From RUG12783 sp946409545 (lineage in GTDB: Bacteria; Bacillota_I; Bacilli_A; RF39; UBA660): 64,000 nucleotides of DNA. Where the stretch lies: contig CAMJWT010000001.1 in the NCBI GenBank assembly GCA_946409545.1, positions 1-64,000 on the forward strand. The letters are read 5' to 3'. A model generated the notes under the pieces. The model made no database searches and had not been told where the DNA came from. It saw only the letters and a program-made list of their open reading frames with translations. Each line of letters starts with the position of its first letter. The first letter of the stretch is position 1. The position numbers were made by a program, and so were the translations under genes. Shown here one piece after another: positions 1 to 8,072 of the stretch.

Positions 1-1588
1 CTCCTTGACGACCAGAACGTCCTCTTAACTGATTATCAATACGACGAGATTCATGTCTTTCTGTACCAACAACATATAAACCACCTAATTTTTTAGTTTC
101 TTCAGTTAACTTAATATCGGTACCACGACCAGCCATATTGGTTGCAATAGTTACTGCACCTTTTTCACCAGCATGACTAATTATTTCCGCTTCACGAGCA
201 TGGTTCTTAGCATTTAATACTTCATGCTTAATACCTTTTTTAGATAACATCGCACTAATTAATTCACTGTTTTCAATAGCAACAGTACCAACTAGAATAG
301 GTTGCCCTGTTTTATGAATTTCTTCAATTTGATTAACGATAGCATTATATTTACCTTTTAATGTTGGATATAACAAATCAGCGTAATCTACACGAGCAAT
401 TGGTTTATTTGTTGGAATAACAATTACATACATGTTATAGATGTTTCTAAATTCTTCTTCTTCTGTTTTAGCAGTACCTGTCATACCAGATAACTTTTCA
501 TACATTCTAAATAAATTTTGGAAGGTAATAGTAGCAACGGTTTTTGTCTCCTCATTAATCGTTACACCTTCTTTAGCTTCAACAGCTTGATGAAGTCCAT
601 CACTCCATTGACGACCTTTCATGATACGTCCTGTAAATGGATCTACGATTAATACTTCACCTTCTTGAACAACATAATCAACATCTTTTTTCATTGAATA
701 ATTAGCTTTTAAAGCTTGATTAATATAATGAACTAATTCGTTATTATCTAAACTATATAAATTATCAAGTTTAAAGTATTTTTCGGCTTTAGCAACACCA
801 TCATCAGTAAGAGTTACATTCTTTGTTTTTTCATCATAATTATATTCAACTTCACCTTTTAATGATTTAACAAAATGATCAGCATCTAAATATAAATTCT
901 TACTATTTAATTTTCCACCTGAAATAATAAGTGGGGTTCTTGCTTCATCAATTAAGATAGAGTCAACCTCATCGATGATTGCATAATTAAGTCCTCTTTG
1001 AACACGATTATCAGCTTGAACAACCATATTATCACGTAGATAATCGAATCCTAATTCATTATTTGTTGTATATAAAATATCTTTTGCATATTCTTCTCTT
1101 TTCTCTTGAGGAGATAAATCACGTCTATTAATACCAACAGAAACACCTAATGATTCATATATTGGTCCCATCCATTCAGCATTACGAACCGTTAAGTATT
1201 CGTTAACAGTAACAACATGAACACCTTTTCCTGTTAAAGCATTTAGGTATGCTGGCATTGTTGTAACTAAGGTTTTTCCTTCACCTGTACGAAGTTCAGC
1301 AATATTACCAAAATGAATTGCAATACCACCTAAGATTTGTACATAGAAAGGTTTTTCTCCTAATTTTCTCCATGCCATTTCACGAACTGTAGCAAAAGCA
1401 GGAACTAAGATATCTTCTAGCGTTTCTCCGTTTGCTAGTCTTTCTTTAAATTCCTCTGTCTTCTTTGCTAAGTCTTTATCTTTTAATTTTGAATACTCTT
1501 CATCAAGTGCCATAATCTCATCAGCAATCTTTTTGAATTTCTTCATTTCTTTATATTCATGATCAAATAATCTTTTTAATAATTCCAC
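1..1588 (-). CDS. secA: SecA preprotein translocase ATPase (partial, C-terminus beyond window)
   Basis: SecA is the motor ATPase that drives unfolded preproteins through SecYEG. About 529 N-terminal residues are present; the gene runs off the left edge of the window, so it is cut by the window and not broken. I read the start as GTG at 1588 (V/M-E-L-L-K-R-L-F), preceded by AGGAAG. Visible motifs are the Walker A TGEGKT at about residues 101-106, YLNALTGKGVHVVTVN just after it, the DEAD-like segment IDEVDSILIDEARTPL, and the second helicase domain motif NMAGRGTDIKL followed by LRGRSGRQG at the edge. It lies downstream of hpf, the same order (hpf then secA) as in B. subtilis. Confidence 0.97.
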   Translation of the reverse strand, partial: MELLKRLFDHEYKEMKKFKKIADEIMALDEEYSKLKDKDLAKKTEEFKERLANGETLEDILVPAFATVREMAWRKLGEKPFYVQILGGIAIHFGNIAELRTGEGKTLVTTMPAYLNALTGKGVHVVTVNEYLTVRNAEWMGPIYESLGVSVGINRRDLSPQEKREEYAKDILYTTNNELGFDYLRDNMVVQADNRVQRGLNYAIIDEVDSILIDEARTPLIISGGKLNSKNLYLDADHFVKSLKGEVEYNYDEKTKNVTLTDDGVAKAEKYFKLDNLYSLDNNELVHYINQALKANYSMKKDVDYVVQEGEVLIVDPFTGRIMKGRQWSDGLHQAVEAKEGVTINEETKTVATITFQNLFRMYEKLSGMTGTAKTEEEEFRNIYNMYVIVIPTNKPIARVDYADLLYPTLKGKYNAIVNQIEEIHKTGQPILVGTVAIENSELISAMLSKKGIKHEVLNAKNHAREAEIISHAGEKGAVTIATNMAGRGTDIKLTEETKKLGGLYVVGTERHESRRIDNQLRGRSGRQG

Positions 1589-1650
1589 AATATCACTTCC
1601 TTTATATATTTTATCAAAAAAACATGATATATACTATCTTTTTTACATTC

Positions 1651-1679
1651 AAAAAAAAGATGATAGCGAACTATCATCT
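1651..1679 (-). terminator. intrinsic terminator of hpf
   Basis: A perfect 8-bp stem (gatgatag / ctatcatc, loop cgaa, 1659-1678) is followed on the minus strand by eight T. It sits just past the hpf stop codon and separates hpf from secA. Confidence 0.9.
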
Positions 1680-1685
1680 CTTTAA

Positions 1686-2204
1686 TTAACTTTCGATAAC
1701 TCCATAGCCGCCATCTTTTCTTTTATAAACAACAGCAGGCATATCTGTTTCTTCATCTTTATATAAGAAGAAATTGTGTCCTAATAAATTCATTTGAAGA
1801 ATAGCTTCTTCTTGACTCATTAATTTTAAATCTATCTTTTTACGTTTAACAACTTCTGTATCATCAGGTATTTCAATGGCATCTTCAACATTTAATTCTT
1901 TAAGACCTTTTTTCTCTCTCTTTTGAAGTTTCGTTTTATTTTTTCTAATTTGACGTTCTAACTTATTAATTACATTATCAACTGCTGAATAAAAATCTTG
2001 TTCTTCAGCTTCTGCTCTTAAAATTAATGTTTTAAGAGGAATAGTTACCTCAACTTTTTGAGTATAATTTCTTACTTTAACAAGTACATTAGCACGTACA
2101 CCATCAAGGGAAATATACTTATCTAACTTTCCTAGCTTTTCATTAACATAGTTACGCATTGACTCTGTTATTTCAATTTTTGTTCCACGAACATTTACTT
2201 CCAT
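1686..2204 (-). CDS. hpf: ribosome hibernation promoting factor, long form
   Basis: Long-form HPF binds the 30S subunit and dimerises 70S ribosomes into inactive 100S particles when growth stops. The 172 residues match the long family: an N-terminal sigma-54 modulation/S30EA domain (about 1-100, beginning MEVNVRGTKIEITESM) and a C-terminal dimerisation domain (about 115-172, with SQEEAILQMNLLGHNFFLY and a GGYGVIE end). The ATG has AGGAGATGATAAT before it. A strong terminator follows the gene, and secA is next downstream. Confidence 0.95.
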   Translation of the reverse strand: MEVNVRGTKIEITESMRNYVNEKLGKLDKYISLDGVRANVLVKVRNYTQKVEVTIPLKTLILRAEAEEQDFYSAVDNVINKLERQIRKNKTKLQKREKKGLKELNVEDAIEIPDDTEVVKRKKIDLKLMSQEEAILQMNLLGHNFFLYKDEETDMPAVVYKRKDGGYGVIES

Positions 2205-2258
2205 ATTATCATCTCCTGTAATTATAATATACCATAAACATTATTATTTTTCCATCTT

Positions 2259-2471
2259 TTACACATCAATTTCTTCTTTAATAATATGAACATTATGAGC
2301 TTTTAAACCATATTTAGAATTTACTAAATCAAATTCTACTCCTTGATTTTCTTTTAAATTCCTAAAACCATGCATCTTAATTGCTTTATAATGTACATAA
2401 ATATCTTTATTATTACTTTCTATAAAACCATAACCTTTTTGATAATCAAACCATCTAACTTTTCCTATCAC
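2259..2471 (-). CDS. cold-shock domain protein, divergent
   Basis: This 70-residue protein has a cold-shock (OB-fold) domain that would bind single-stranded RNA or DNA. Motif RNP1 reads KGYGFIE near residues 12-18 and RNP2 reads DIYVHYKAI near 24-32, where the usual form is VFVHFSAI. It starts MIGKVRWFDYQKGYG, close to the family's M-x-G-x-V-K-W-F. The start codon is GTG, with AGGAG ten bases upstream. It is more divergent than ordinary CspA/CspB, so I give no symbol. It is a monocistron between tagO and hpf. Confidence 0.88.
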   Translation of the reverse strand: MIGKVRWFDYQKGYGFIESNNKDIYVHYKAIKMHGFRNLKENQGVEFDLVNSKYGLKAHNVHIIKEEIDV

Positions 2472-2497
2472 ATGAACTCCTTATAATAATCATATCA

Positions 2498-2522
2498 TAA
2501 AAAAAAGATTGGTTACCCAATC
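2498..2522 (-). terminator. intrinsic terminator of tagO
   Basis: The stem gattgg/ccaatc with loop ttac (2507-2522) is followed on the minus strand by a run of eight T. The tagO TGA stop overlaps the stem. Confidence 0.85.
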
Positions 2523-3576
2523 ATTTCTTTTTCTTAATAATATTATGTTTAACAATAATATCTGTCTTACATACAAAAATTATTACAACAATAGCAAGAA
2601 TAATATAGATAATTCTTCCAATAAAGACATCTTTATTATCTTTTAATGTATAAAGAATAGACGCTGTTGCAAATAAAGCAGTTATTAAATAAATAATTAA
2701 TACTGTCGTACGATGAGAAAAGTTCATCTTTAGTAATTGATGATGTAAGTGTTCCTTATCAGCATCATATATATGCTTATGATTAATTAAACGTCTTAAG
2801 ATTGCAAATAATGTATCAAGAATTGGTACAGCAAGAATTGCTAGTGGAACAAAGACTGATGTCATTGCTGTTGTCTTAAATCCTAATAACGAAATAATAG
2901 CAATCGTATAACCCATAAACATGGCTCCAGAATCACCCGCAAAGATCTTCGCTGGATTAAAGTTATGGAATAAGAATCCTAATGTACTTCCAAGAGCAAT
3001 TAAAGCTATTAAGAATTCTAAACCAACAAATCTTTGTTGGAAGAAACAAATAATAACGGTTGATAAATAGAATATACTTGAAATACCACCACTTAATCCA
3101 TCTAAACCATCTATCAAATTAATGATATTGGTACACGCGACAATAAAGAGTAATGTAATTGGATAAGCTAAGAATCCAAATTCAAGATATTGTCCAAAGA
3201 TTGTTACATCAGTTAGTAATATTTTTCCATAGAAAACGATAACGGCTGCTGATGCAAATTGACCTATTAACTTAGGTAAAGCTCTAATAGGTTTAATATC
3301 ATCAATAATACCTGTTAATACAATAACAAAACTACCAATCAAAATAGAATTCATTTGGAGACTTTCATGTCCAAATAACATATATCCAAATAAGAAACTC
3401 ATATATATTCCAAGACCACCTAATCTTGGTATTGGTTTTTTATGAACCTTTCTTTCATTAGGAATATCAAGGGCTCCAACATGTTCTGCTATCTTTTTAA
3501 CTACAGGAATTATTAAAACAGCAAAAATCATTGTAACACCAACAATTAATAAACTTCTATATATTTCATTCTTCAT
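2521..3576 (-). CDS. tagO: undecaprenyl-phosphate GlcNAc-1-phosphate transferase (TagO/WecA family)
   Basis: This integral membrane enzyme moves GlcNAc-1-phosphate from UDP-GlcNAc to undecaprenyl phosphate, the first step of wall teichoic acid or other surface-glycan synthesis. The 351 residues hold about ten membrane segments. Family motifs are visible: RKVHKKPIPRLGGLGIY near the N-terminus, GIIDD for metal binding, NLIDGLDGLSGG, AGDSGAMFMGY, and the cytoplasmic H-x-H segment DKEHLHHQLLK. The HLHH segment points to the WecA/TagO branch and away from MraY. SD GAGGTGAGG precedes the ATG. It is a single gene with its own terminator; no teichoic acid genes are adjacent. Confidence 0.93.
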   Translation of the reverse strand: MKNEIYRSLLIVGVTMIFAVLIIPVVKKIAEHVGALDIPNERKVHKKPIPRLGGLGIYMSFLFGYMLFGHESLQMNSILIGSFVIVLTGIIDDIKPIRALPKLIGQFASAAVIVFYGKILLTDVTIFGQYLEFGFLAYPITLLFIVACTNIINLIDGLDGLSGGISSIFYLSTVIICFFQQRFVGLEFLIALIALGSTLGFLFHNFNPAKIFAGDSGAMFMGYTIAIISLLGFKTTAMTSVFVPLAILAVPILDTLFAILRRLINHKHIYDADKEHLHHQLLKMNFSHRTTVLIIYLITALFATASILYTLKDNKDVFIGRIIYIILAIVVIIFVCKTDIIVKHNIIKKKK

Positions 3577-3632
3577 AAAACCTCACCTCTAAAATTATAA
3601 CAAATAATAAATAAAATGTCATTAAATTAGAC

Positions 3633-3654
3633 AAAAAGAAGCTTTAAAGCTTCT
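3633..3654 (-). terminator. intrinsic terminator after the DUF1146-like gene
   Basis: The palindromic stem agaagctttaaagcttct (3637-3654) is followed by T residues on the minus strand, ending the rpiB/DUF1146 transcript. Confidence 0.8.
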
Positions 3655-3842
3655 TATTTAAAAACAGTTGTGAAATCATACATAAAATTAGCTAATAAAT
3701 ATGTCATACATAAAATAATAATAAAATAGAATAATCTTGCTTTCATAACTTGATTTTTCTTAAAGATAGCATTGATATTAACACCATCAATTGCATACAT
3801 AACAACAATTAAACTAAATATATATAAACTAAATTTAACCAT
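3654..3842 (-). CDS. small membrane protein, DUF1146/YwzB-like
   Basis: This 62-residue protein has two predicted membrane segments (about 3-19 and 37-54) joined by a short basic loop with KKNQVMKARLFY. The pattern (aromatic residue near the end of helix 1, then an R-A-R-L-x-Y stretch, then a second helix ending in -NFxxDF) resembles the DUF1146/YwzB family of Firmicutes, whose function is unknown. The ATG overlaps the end of rpiB by 8 nt, so the two are probably translationally coupled. The family assignment is from memory of the pattern. Confidence 0.7.
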   Translation of the reverse strand: MVKFSLYIFSLIVVMYAIDGVNINAIFKKNQVMKARLFYFIIILCMTYLLANFMYDFTTVFK

Positions 3843-4278
3843 TATTTTCTTCTATTTCCTTAACTTTATTAATTCTTCTAATATGTCTTTCTTCATTAGA
3901 AAATTCGGTATTTATAAACGTTAATACTATCTTTTTAGCTTCTTCAAAATCTGTTTCTGCTGTAAATGCAACACAATTAGTATTATTATCAAGTCTTGTA
4001 TACTCTGCTTCAAGAGGATTATTTACTTTAGCACAATAAACCCCTTTAATTTTATTGCATGCAATACTTATACCAATACCACTACCACATATCGCAATAC
4101 CATAATCGACTTCTTTGTTAACAATCTTTTCTCCTAGTACTTTAGCATAATCAGGATAATCACAAGATTCTTCACTATAAGTACCACAATCAACTATTTC
4201 ATAATCATTTTTTAAGAACTCCATTAACTTGTTCTTTAATGCAAAACCACGATGATCAGAAGCAAAACCTAATTTCAT
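3835..4278 (-). CDS. rpiB: ribose-5-phosphate isomerase B
   Basis: RpiB interconverts ribose-5-phosphate and ribulose-5-phosphate in the pentose phosphate pathway. I start it at the ATG at 4278 (MKLGFASDHRGFALK), which has GGTGATAATA directly upstream; an in-frame ATG 33 nt earlier lacks support and would add residues unlike the family. At 147 residues it is the normal length. Visible features are SDHRGFALK at the N-terminus, DCGTYSEESCDYPDYA, and the active-site segment GIAICGSGIGISIACNKIKGVYCAKV with its catalytic cysteine. LacB-type galactose isomerases are related, but no lac genes are nearby. Confidence 0.93.
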   Translation of the reverse strand: MKLGFASDHRGFALKNKLMEFLKNDYEIVDCGTYSEESCDYPDYAKVLGEKIVNKEVDYGIAICGSGIGISIACNKIKGVYCAKVNNPLEAEYTRLDNNTNCVAFTAETDFEEAKKIVLTFINTEFSNEERHIRRINKVKEIEENNG

Positions 4279-4310
4279 TATTATCACCAAAATAATTATA
4301 TCAAAAGACA

Positions 4311-4335
4311 AAAAAAAAGTTAACTAAAGTTAACT
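4311..4335 (-). terminator. intrinsic terminator of rpmE
   Basis: The repeats agttaact/agttaact (4318-4335) form a stem on the minus strand, followed by eight T. It overlaps the rpmE stop codon. Confidence 0.8.
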
Positions 4336-4549
4336 AATTTTCAAAACCATATTTTTTGTTGAATTTATCAACACGTCCAGTTTTAGAACCTCTTGATTGT
4401 TTACCTGTATAAAAAGGATGACAAGCTGAACAAACTTCAACGTTAATTTCCTTTTTAACTGATTTTGTATTGAAAGTGTTTCCACAAGCACAAGTAACTA
4501 CACAATCTTGATATTCTACTTTTTTTTCATTAGATTCTTTCTTTGCCAT
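4334..4549 (-). CDS. rpmE: 50S ribosomal protein bL31, zinc-binding type
   Basis: bL31 bridges the 50S central protuberance and the 30S head. This 71-residue copy has the zinc-ligand cysteines of the C+ type: C20 and C22 in TCACGNTF, and C40 and C43 in VCSACHPFYTGKQ. The C-terminal GRVDKFNKKYG is typical. The cysteine-free paralogue RpmE2/YtiA used under zinc starvation is not in this window. SD AAAGGAG precedes the ATG. It is monocistronic, with a promoter at 4602-4630 and a terminator at its end. Confidence 0.95.
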   Translation of the reverse strand: MAKKESNEKKVEYQDCVVTCACGNTFNTKSVKKEINVEVCSACHPFYTGKQSRGSKTGRVDKFNKKYGFEN

Positions 4550-4630
4550 AATATACTCCTTTCGCCATGAATTTAATCATAGTAATACAAATTACCAAGT
4601 TATTATAACAAGTTAAAATAATAAAATCAA
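4550..4630 (-). promoter_or_regulatory. rpmE promoter and leader
   Basis: On the minus strand a sigma-A-type promoter reads TTGATT (4625-4630), 17 bp spacer, TATAAT (4602-4607). The transcribed leader of about 45 nt contains two short self-complementary stretches (GGTAATTTGTATTACT and ATGATTAAATTCAT) before the SD. bL31 leaders with autoregulatory structures are known in Firmicutes; whether this is one is inference. Confidence 0.7.
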
Positions 4631-4634
4631 GTAT

Positions 4635-5888
4635 TTATTCTTCAGATATCTTTATTTTTGCGCCAATATTCGTTAATTTTTCAATTAAATCTTCATATCC
4701 ACGTAAAATATAGTCAGCATGAAGAATCTTTGTCTTGCCTTTAGCAGTTAAAGCTGCAAGTAATAAAGATGCTCCTGCTCTTAAATCCGTTGCTTCAACT
4801 TCAGTACCAACTAACTTCGTTTTACCATTAATTGTAGCATGACGACCAGAAACATTGATATTAGCACCCATTTTATTTAAATAAATAGTGTTCATATAAC
4901 GATTTTCATAAATATTTTCATCAACTTCACTAACACCACTTGCTTGTGTTAATAATGTTACAAATGGTTGTTGAAGATCGGTTGCAAAGCCAGGATAACC
5001 CTTTGTTTCAATAGAAACGCCAGTTAAATTGTCACTTTTATTTGCAATAATATTATCATCATTAATAACAATATCTGCTCCCATTTCCATAAGTTTGTCG
5101 GTTAAAGCTTTTAAATGATCAGGAACAATATTATTAATATGAAGATATTCTCCCATTAAACAACCTAAAATAACATATGTACCTGCTTCTATTCTATCAG
5201 GTACAACATTATGGAAACATCCATCTAATTCTTTAACACCTACTATTTTAATAGTACTAGTACCTGCTCCTGTTATCTTAGCTCCCATTTTATTTAACAT
5301 ATCTGCAAGATCACATATTTCTGGCTCACGAGCCGCATTATTAATTATTGTTTCACCTTCACATAAAGTAGATACAATAATACCATTAACCGTTGCTCCT
5401 ACACTTGGCATATCAAGAGTAACTTCGGCTCCTACTAGTTTTTTAGCAGAAATTCTAAATAAACTATCTTTTTCTTTAACTTTAGCTCCCAAAGCTTTAA
5501 ACACTTTTAAAGTTTGATCAATAGGACGACTTCCTATTTGGCATCCACCTGGGAAATACATTTCTACTTTCTTATATTTTGCTAGCAAACTTGCCATAAA
5601 ATAATATGAAGCTCTTAATTTACTAGATAAATCATCTGGTATTAAGGAGTTTGTCATATTAGATGGATCGATTACGATACTTTGACTAGCTCTATTGGTT
5701 TTAACATTTAAATGGTTTAATATTTCTTCTAATACATTAATATCTGTAATATCAGGTACATTTGTTAATGTTGTTAAATTATTAGATAAGATACAGGCAG
5801 GAATAAGTGCTACAGCACTATTTTTAGCACCACCTATATTAATTGATCCCGTAAGAGGAAGATTTCCTTCTACTTCAAGAATTTTCAT
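4635..5888 (-). CDS. murA: UDP-N-acetylglucosamine 1-carboxyvinyltransferase
   Basis: MurA transfers enolpyruvate from PEP to UDP-GlcNAc, the first committed step of peptidoglycan synthesis in the cytoplasm. It is full length at 417 residues. The N-terminus has NIGGAKNSAVALIPA (K22/N23 contact substrate). The catalytic cysteine is C116 in PGGCQIGSRPID, so it carries the fosfomycin-sensitive Cys and not Asp. The C-terminal half has DLQQPFVTLLTQASG and EATDLRAGASLLLAAL. It begins 10 nt after fba, with AGAGAGG before the ATG, so the two are probably cotranscribed. Many Firmicutes have two MurA copies; I see only this one here. Confidence 0.96.
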   Translation of the reverse strand: MKILEVEGNLPLTGSINIGGAKNSAVALIPACILSNNLTTLTNVPDITDINVLEEILNHLNVKTNRASQSIVIDPSNMTNSLIPDDLSSKLRASYYFMASLLAKYKKVEMYFPGGCQIGSRPIDQTLKVFKALGAKVKEKDSLFRISAKKLVGAEVTLDMPSVGATVNGIIVSTLCEGETIINNAAREPEICDLADMLNKMGAKITGAGTSTIKIVGVKELDGCFHNVVPDRIEAGTYVILGCLMGEYLHINNIVPDHLKALTDKLMEMGADIVINDDNIIANKSDNLTGVSIETKGYPGFATDLQQPFVTLLTQASGVSEVDENIYENRYMNTIYLNKMGANINVSGRHATINGKTKLVGTEVEATDLRAGASLLLAALTAKGKTKILHADYILRGYEDLIEKLTNIGAKIKISEE

Positions 5889-5898
5889 ATATACCTCT

Positions 5899-6732
5899 CT
5901 ATTTTAATATACTTAATTTATTATCTATTTCTTTAATTATGGCATCGCGTCCAGACATTATTACTTTTCTTGGATCATATTCACTACTAGAATTAATAAA
6001 CTCTAAAACCGCATCATGCCATACTTTTTGTAGATCAGAATTAACATTTATCTTGTTAATACCACATTCTACACATTTCTTTAATACTTCAAGAGATAAG
6101 CCACTACCACCATGCATAACAAGGGGAATAGATAAACTATCATGAAGTTCTTTTATTAAATTATAATCAATATTTAATTCACCTTTATAAATACCATGAA
6201 CTGTTCCAATAGCAGGCGCTAAGGAATCAATACCTGTATCATTAACAAAACGTAAGCAATCTTCTTTATTTGTTAAAAGAATATTACTACATACATTATC
6301 TTCAATACCACCTACATGACCAATTTCTGCTTCAACAGTAACGCCTCTATCGTGAGCATAATTAACGACATCACGAGTTATTCTAACATTTTCCGAATAT
6401 TCATATTTAGAAGCATCAATCATAACTGAGGTAAAACCAGCATCAATCGCTTTTTTACAACTGTCAAAACTACTACCATGATCTAAATGTAAGCATACAT
6501 TATTTTTAATATCTAAATCATTTATTAAAGATTTAACTAGGGATGATACAACATTGTATCCTCCCATATATTTTATAGCCCCTTCTGAGACTCCTAAAAT
6601 AACATCTAAATTATCATCATTACATTTCTCTAAAATGATCTTTGTCCACTCTAGATTATTTATATTGAAATGAAAAACAACACTGTTATTTTTCTTAGCT
6701 TTCATAAGCATTTCATAAGAATTAACTAACAT
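5899..6732 (-). CDS. fba: class II fructose-bisphosphate aldolase family
   Basis: A zinc-dependent class II aldolase that splits fructose-1,6-bisphosphate into DHAP and glyceraldehyde-3-phosphate in glycolysis. The 277 residues carry the metal and catalytic motifs: HLDHG with D84 and H85, EAEIGHVGG near 134-142, H179 in GTVHGIYKGE, and H207 in VMHGGSGLS. The ATG at 6732 has GGTGATATT upstream. It is immediately upstream of murA. Tagatose-bisphosphate aldolases (GatY/KbaY) share these motifs and cannot be excluded, but the lack of sugar-alcohol genes nearby favours Fba. Confidence 0.88.
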   Translation of the reverse strand: MLVNSYEMLMKAKKNNSVVFHFNINNLEWTKIILEKCNDDNLDVILGVSEGAIKYMGGYNVVSSLVKSLINDLDIKNNVCLHLDHGSSFDSCKKAIDAGFTSVMIDASKYEYSENVRITRDVVNYAHDRGVTVEAEIGHVGGIEDNVCSNILLTNKEDCLRFVNDTGIDSLAPAIGTVHGIYKGELNIDYNLIKELHDSLSIPLVMHGGSGLSLEVLKKCVECGINKINVNSDLQKVWHDAVLEFINSSSEYDPRKVIMSGRDAIIKEIDNKLSILK

Positions 6733-6773
6733 AATATCACCAAAGAAAGTATATAATAAATAATCTATAAAGT

Positions 6774-6802
6774 CAAAAATAAAAAGGATGCATTAGCATC
6801 CT
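6774..6802 (-). terminator. intrinsic terminator of the orphan membrane gene
   Basis: The stem aggatgc/gcatcct (6785-6802) is followed on the minus strand by TTTTTATTTTT. Confidence 0.88.
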
Positions 6803-6806
6803 CTTT

Positions 6807-7961
6807 TTATTTTCTAAATGTTGGATTGATTAATGTTAATCTTGCTAGTTCTGCTTCGTATAATTGACCTAATTGCTCTGGTGTAAATGTAGCTCCATCA
6901 ATTGATAGAACATAACTATGATCAAGTGAAATTGTTAATCCAAAGAACACATCTAATATAGCATTACGAGCTTCATCAGATATTGTATTCCAATAGAATG
7001 TTTTTTGTCCTTCACTAGTATTTAATGTTACACCAGTTTGATTTGTAATGAATAAATATAATTCTCTCATATGAATATCTTGCATTATTTTAACATTATC
7101 TCTATTTTTAGTATCATAAGCAGCATTAACAACATCATTACGACATTGATTAAAGTATTCAACGATACAGAAATCAGGAGATTGATTTCTAAATGAGTTT
7201 TCAATATGAGAAACGTGTTTTTCACCTTCAAGTACTCCATTTTCAAGGAAAATACTAATTTCAGGCATATTCATTTGGCAAGCAATTGTTTGAGCATTTA
7301 AAGCATTTAAATACTCATCATCACTCATAGCAATCCAGTCAGAACTACCTCTATTTACATAAGGTAATAACTCATCACCTGGAATTTTAGCATCAATAAT
7401 TGGTTCTTTTGGTTCTTCCGTTACTTGTTGCTCTATTCTTGGTGTTGGTGTAAGATCTGGTCCATCACTATTATCTAGTGTACTTTTTGGAATTATATGT
7501 TTATATACATGCCATCCACCTACTGCAATAATCGCAAGGGCACCAAGGGTAGCAACCGTTTTTACAACAATACGACCTTTACCTTCTTTTTTATCATCTT
7601 TATCTTTATCGTCTTTCTTTTTACGTCTTTTCTTCTTATCTTTTTCTTCTTCAGAATCTTTTCCAGGTTCAGGAGAATCTTTTCCAGGATCTGGTTCTGG
7701 TTTAGGTTTCTTGTCTGGATCTGGTTCTTTCTTTTCTTCTTTTTTATCGTCTTTCTTTGCCCCTCTTACTTTATTAATAAACTCAATTGGAGTTAAAGAA
7801 CTTTTTTCTTGGGTTAAGAATAAACTTAAAATCATCTCAATATCTGATTGTTTAACTTCTTTATCAAATCCGTTATATTGAATTCTAGCTTTAGCTGGAA
7901 AACCAGTTTTATCAGCAGAATCTTCTATTATTTCTAACGTTATATTATCAAACGTAGCCAT
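6807..7961 (-). CDS. unknown membrane protein with charged linker and large extracellular domain
   Basis: I do not recognise this 384-residue protein. I start it at the ATG at 7961 (MATFDNITLE), which has GGAGGG five bases upstream; an ATG four codons earlier lacks this. Layout: an N-terminal cytoplasmic domain (1-68), a very charged K/D/E/P linker (69-128) with three short PDPxK/PGKDS-like repeats, one membrane helix (131-149, VVKTVATLGALAIIAVGGW), a proline/acidic spacer, then about 180 mostly helical extracellular residues (200-384). There is no signal-peptide cleavage site and no enzyme motif. It is a single-gene transcript with its own strong promoter, a palindromic operator-like element and a terminator, which suggests separate regulation. 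Basic residues next to the helix support an N-in topology. Confidence 0.85.
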   Translation of the reverse strand: MATFDNITLEIIEDSADKTGFPAKARIQYNGFDKEVKQSDIEMILSLFLTQEKSSLTPIEFINKVRGAKKDDKKEEKKEPDPDKKPKPEPDPGKDSPEPGKDSEEEKDKKKRRKKKDDKDKDDKKEGKGRIVVKTVATLGALAIIAVGGWHVYKHIIPKSTLDNSDGPDLTPTPRIEQQVTEEPKEPIIDAKIPGDELLPYVNRGSSDWIAMSDDEYLNALNAQTIACQMNMPEISIFLENGVLEGEKHVSHIENSFRNQSPDFCIVEYFNQCRNDVVNAAYDTKNRDNVKIMQDIHMRELYLFITNQTGVTLNTSEGQKTFYWNTISDEARNAILDVFFGLTISLDHSYVLSIDGATFTPEQLGQLYEAELARLTLINPTFRK

Positions 7962-7983
7962 AAATCCCTCCATTTACGCCGTT

Positions 7984-8013
7984 ATCATACCATAATTGAC
8001 AAATATTGTCAAT
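7984..8013 (-). promoter_or_regulatory. promoter with overlapping 19-bp palindrome
   Basis: On the minus strand TTGACA (8007-8012), 17 bp spacer, TATGAT (7984-7989) makes a near-consensus sigma-A promoter. A perfect inverted repeat ATTGACAA-ATA-TTGTCAAT (7995-8013) covers the -35 and half of the spacer, the usual position of a repressor operator. The regulator is unknown. Confidence 0.8.
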
Positions 8014-8039
8014 ATAATTGGGGTTATAGACAATATTAA

Positions 8040-8072
8040 AGAGTGTTAATTATGATTAACAATTAACACTCT
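8040..8072 (-). terminator. long stem-loop at the end of prmC
   Basis: A perfect 12-bp stem (8040-8051 with 8061-8072, 9-nt loop) contains the last prmC codons. The following minus-strand sequence TTTAATATT is only a weak U-tract, so it may be a poor terminator or an mRNA 3'-end stabiliser. Confidence 0.6.

Noticed and set aside
4334..4549. UGA as tryptophan (Mycoplasma code)
   Set aside because: Many genes end in TGA (for example tagO), tryptophan is TGG throughout, and RF2 is present.
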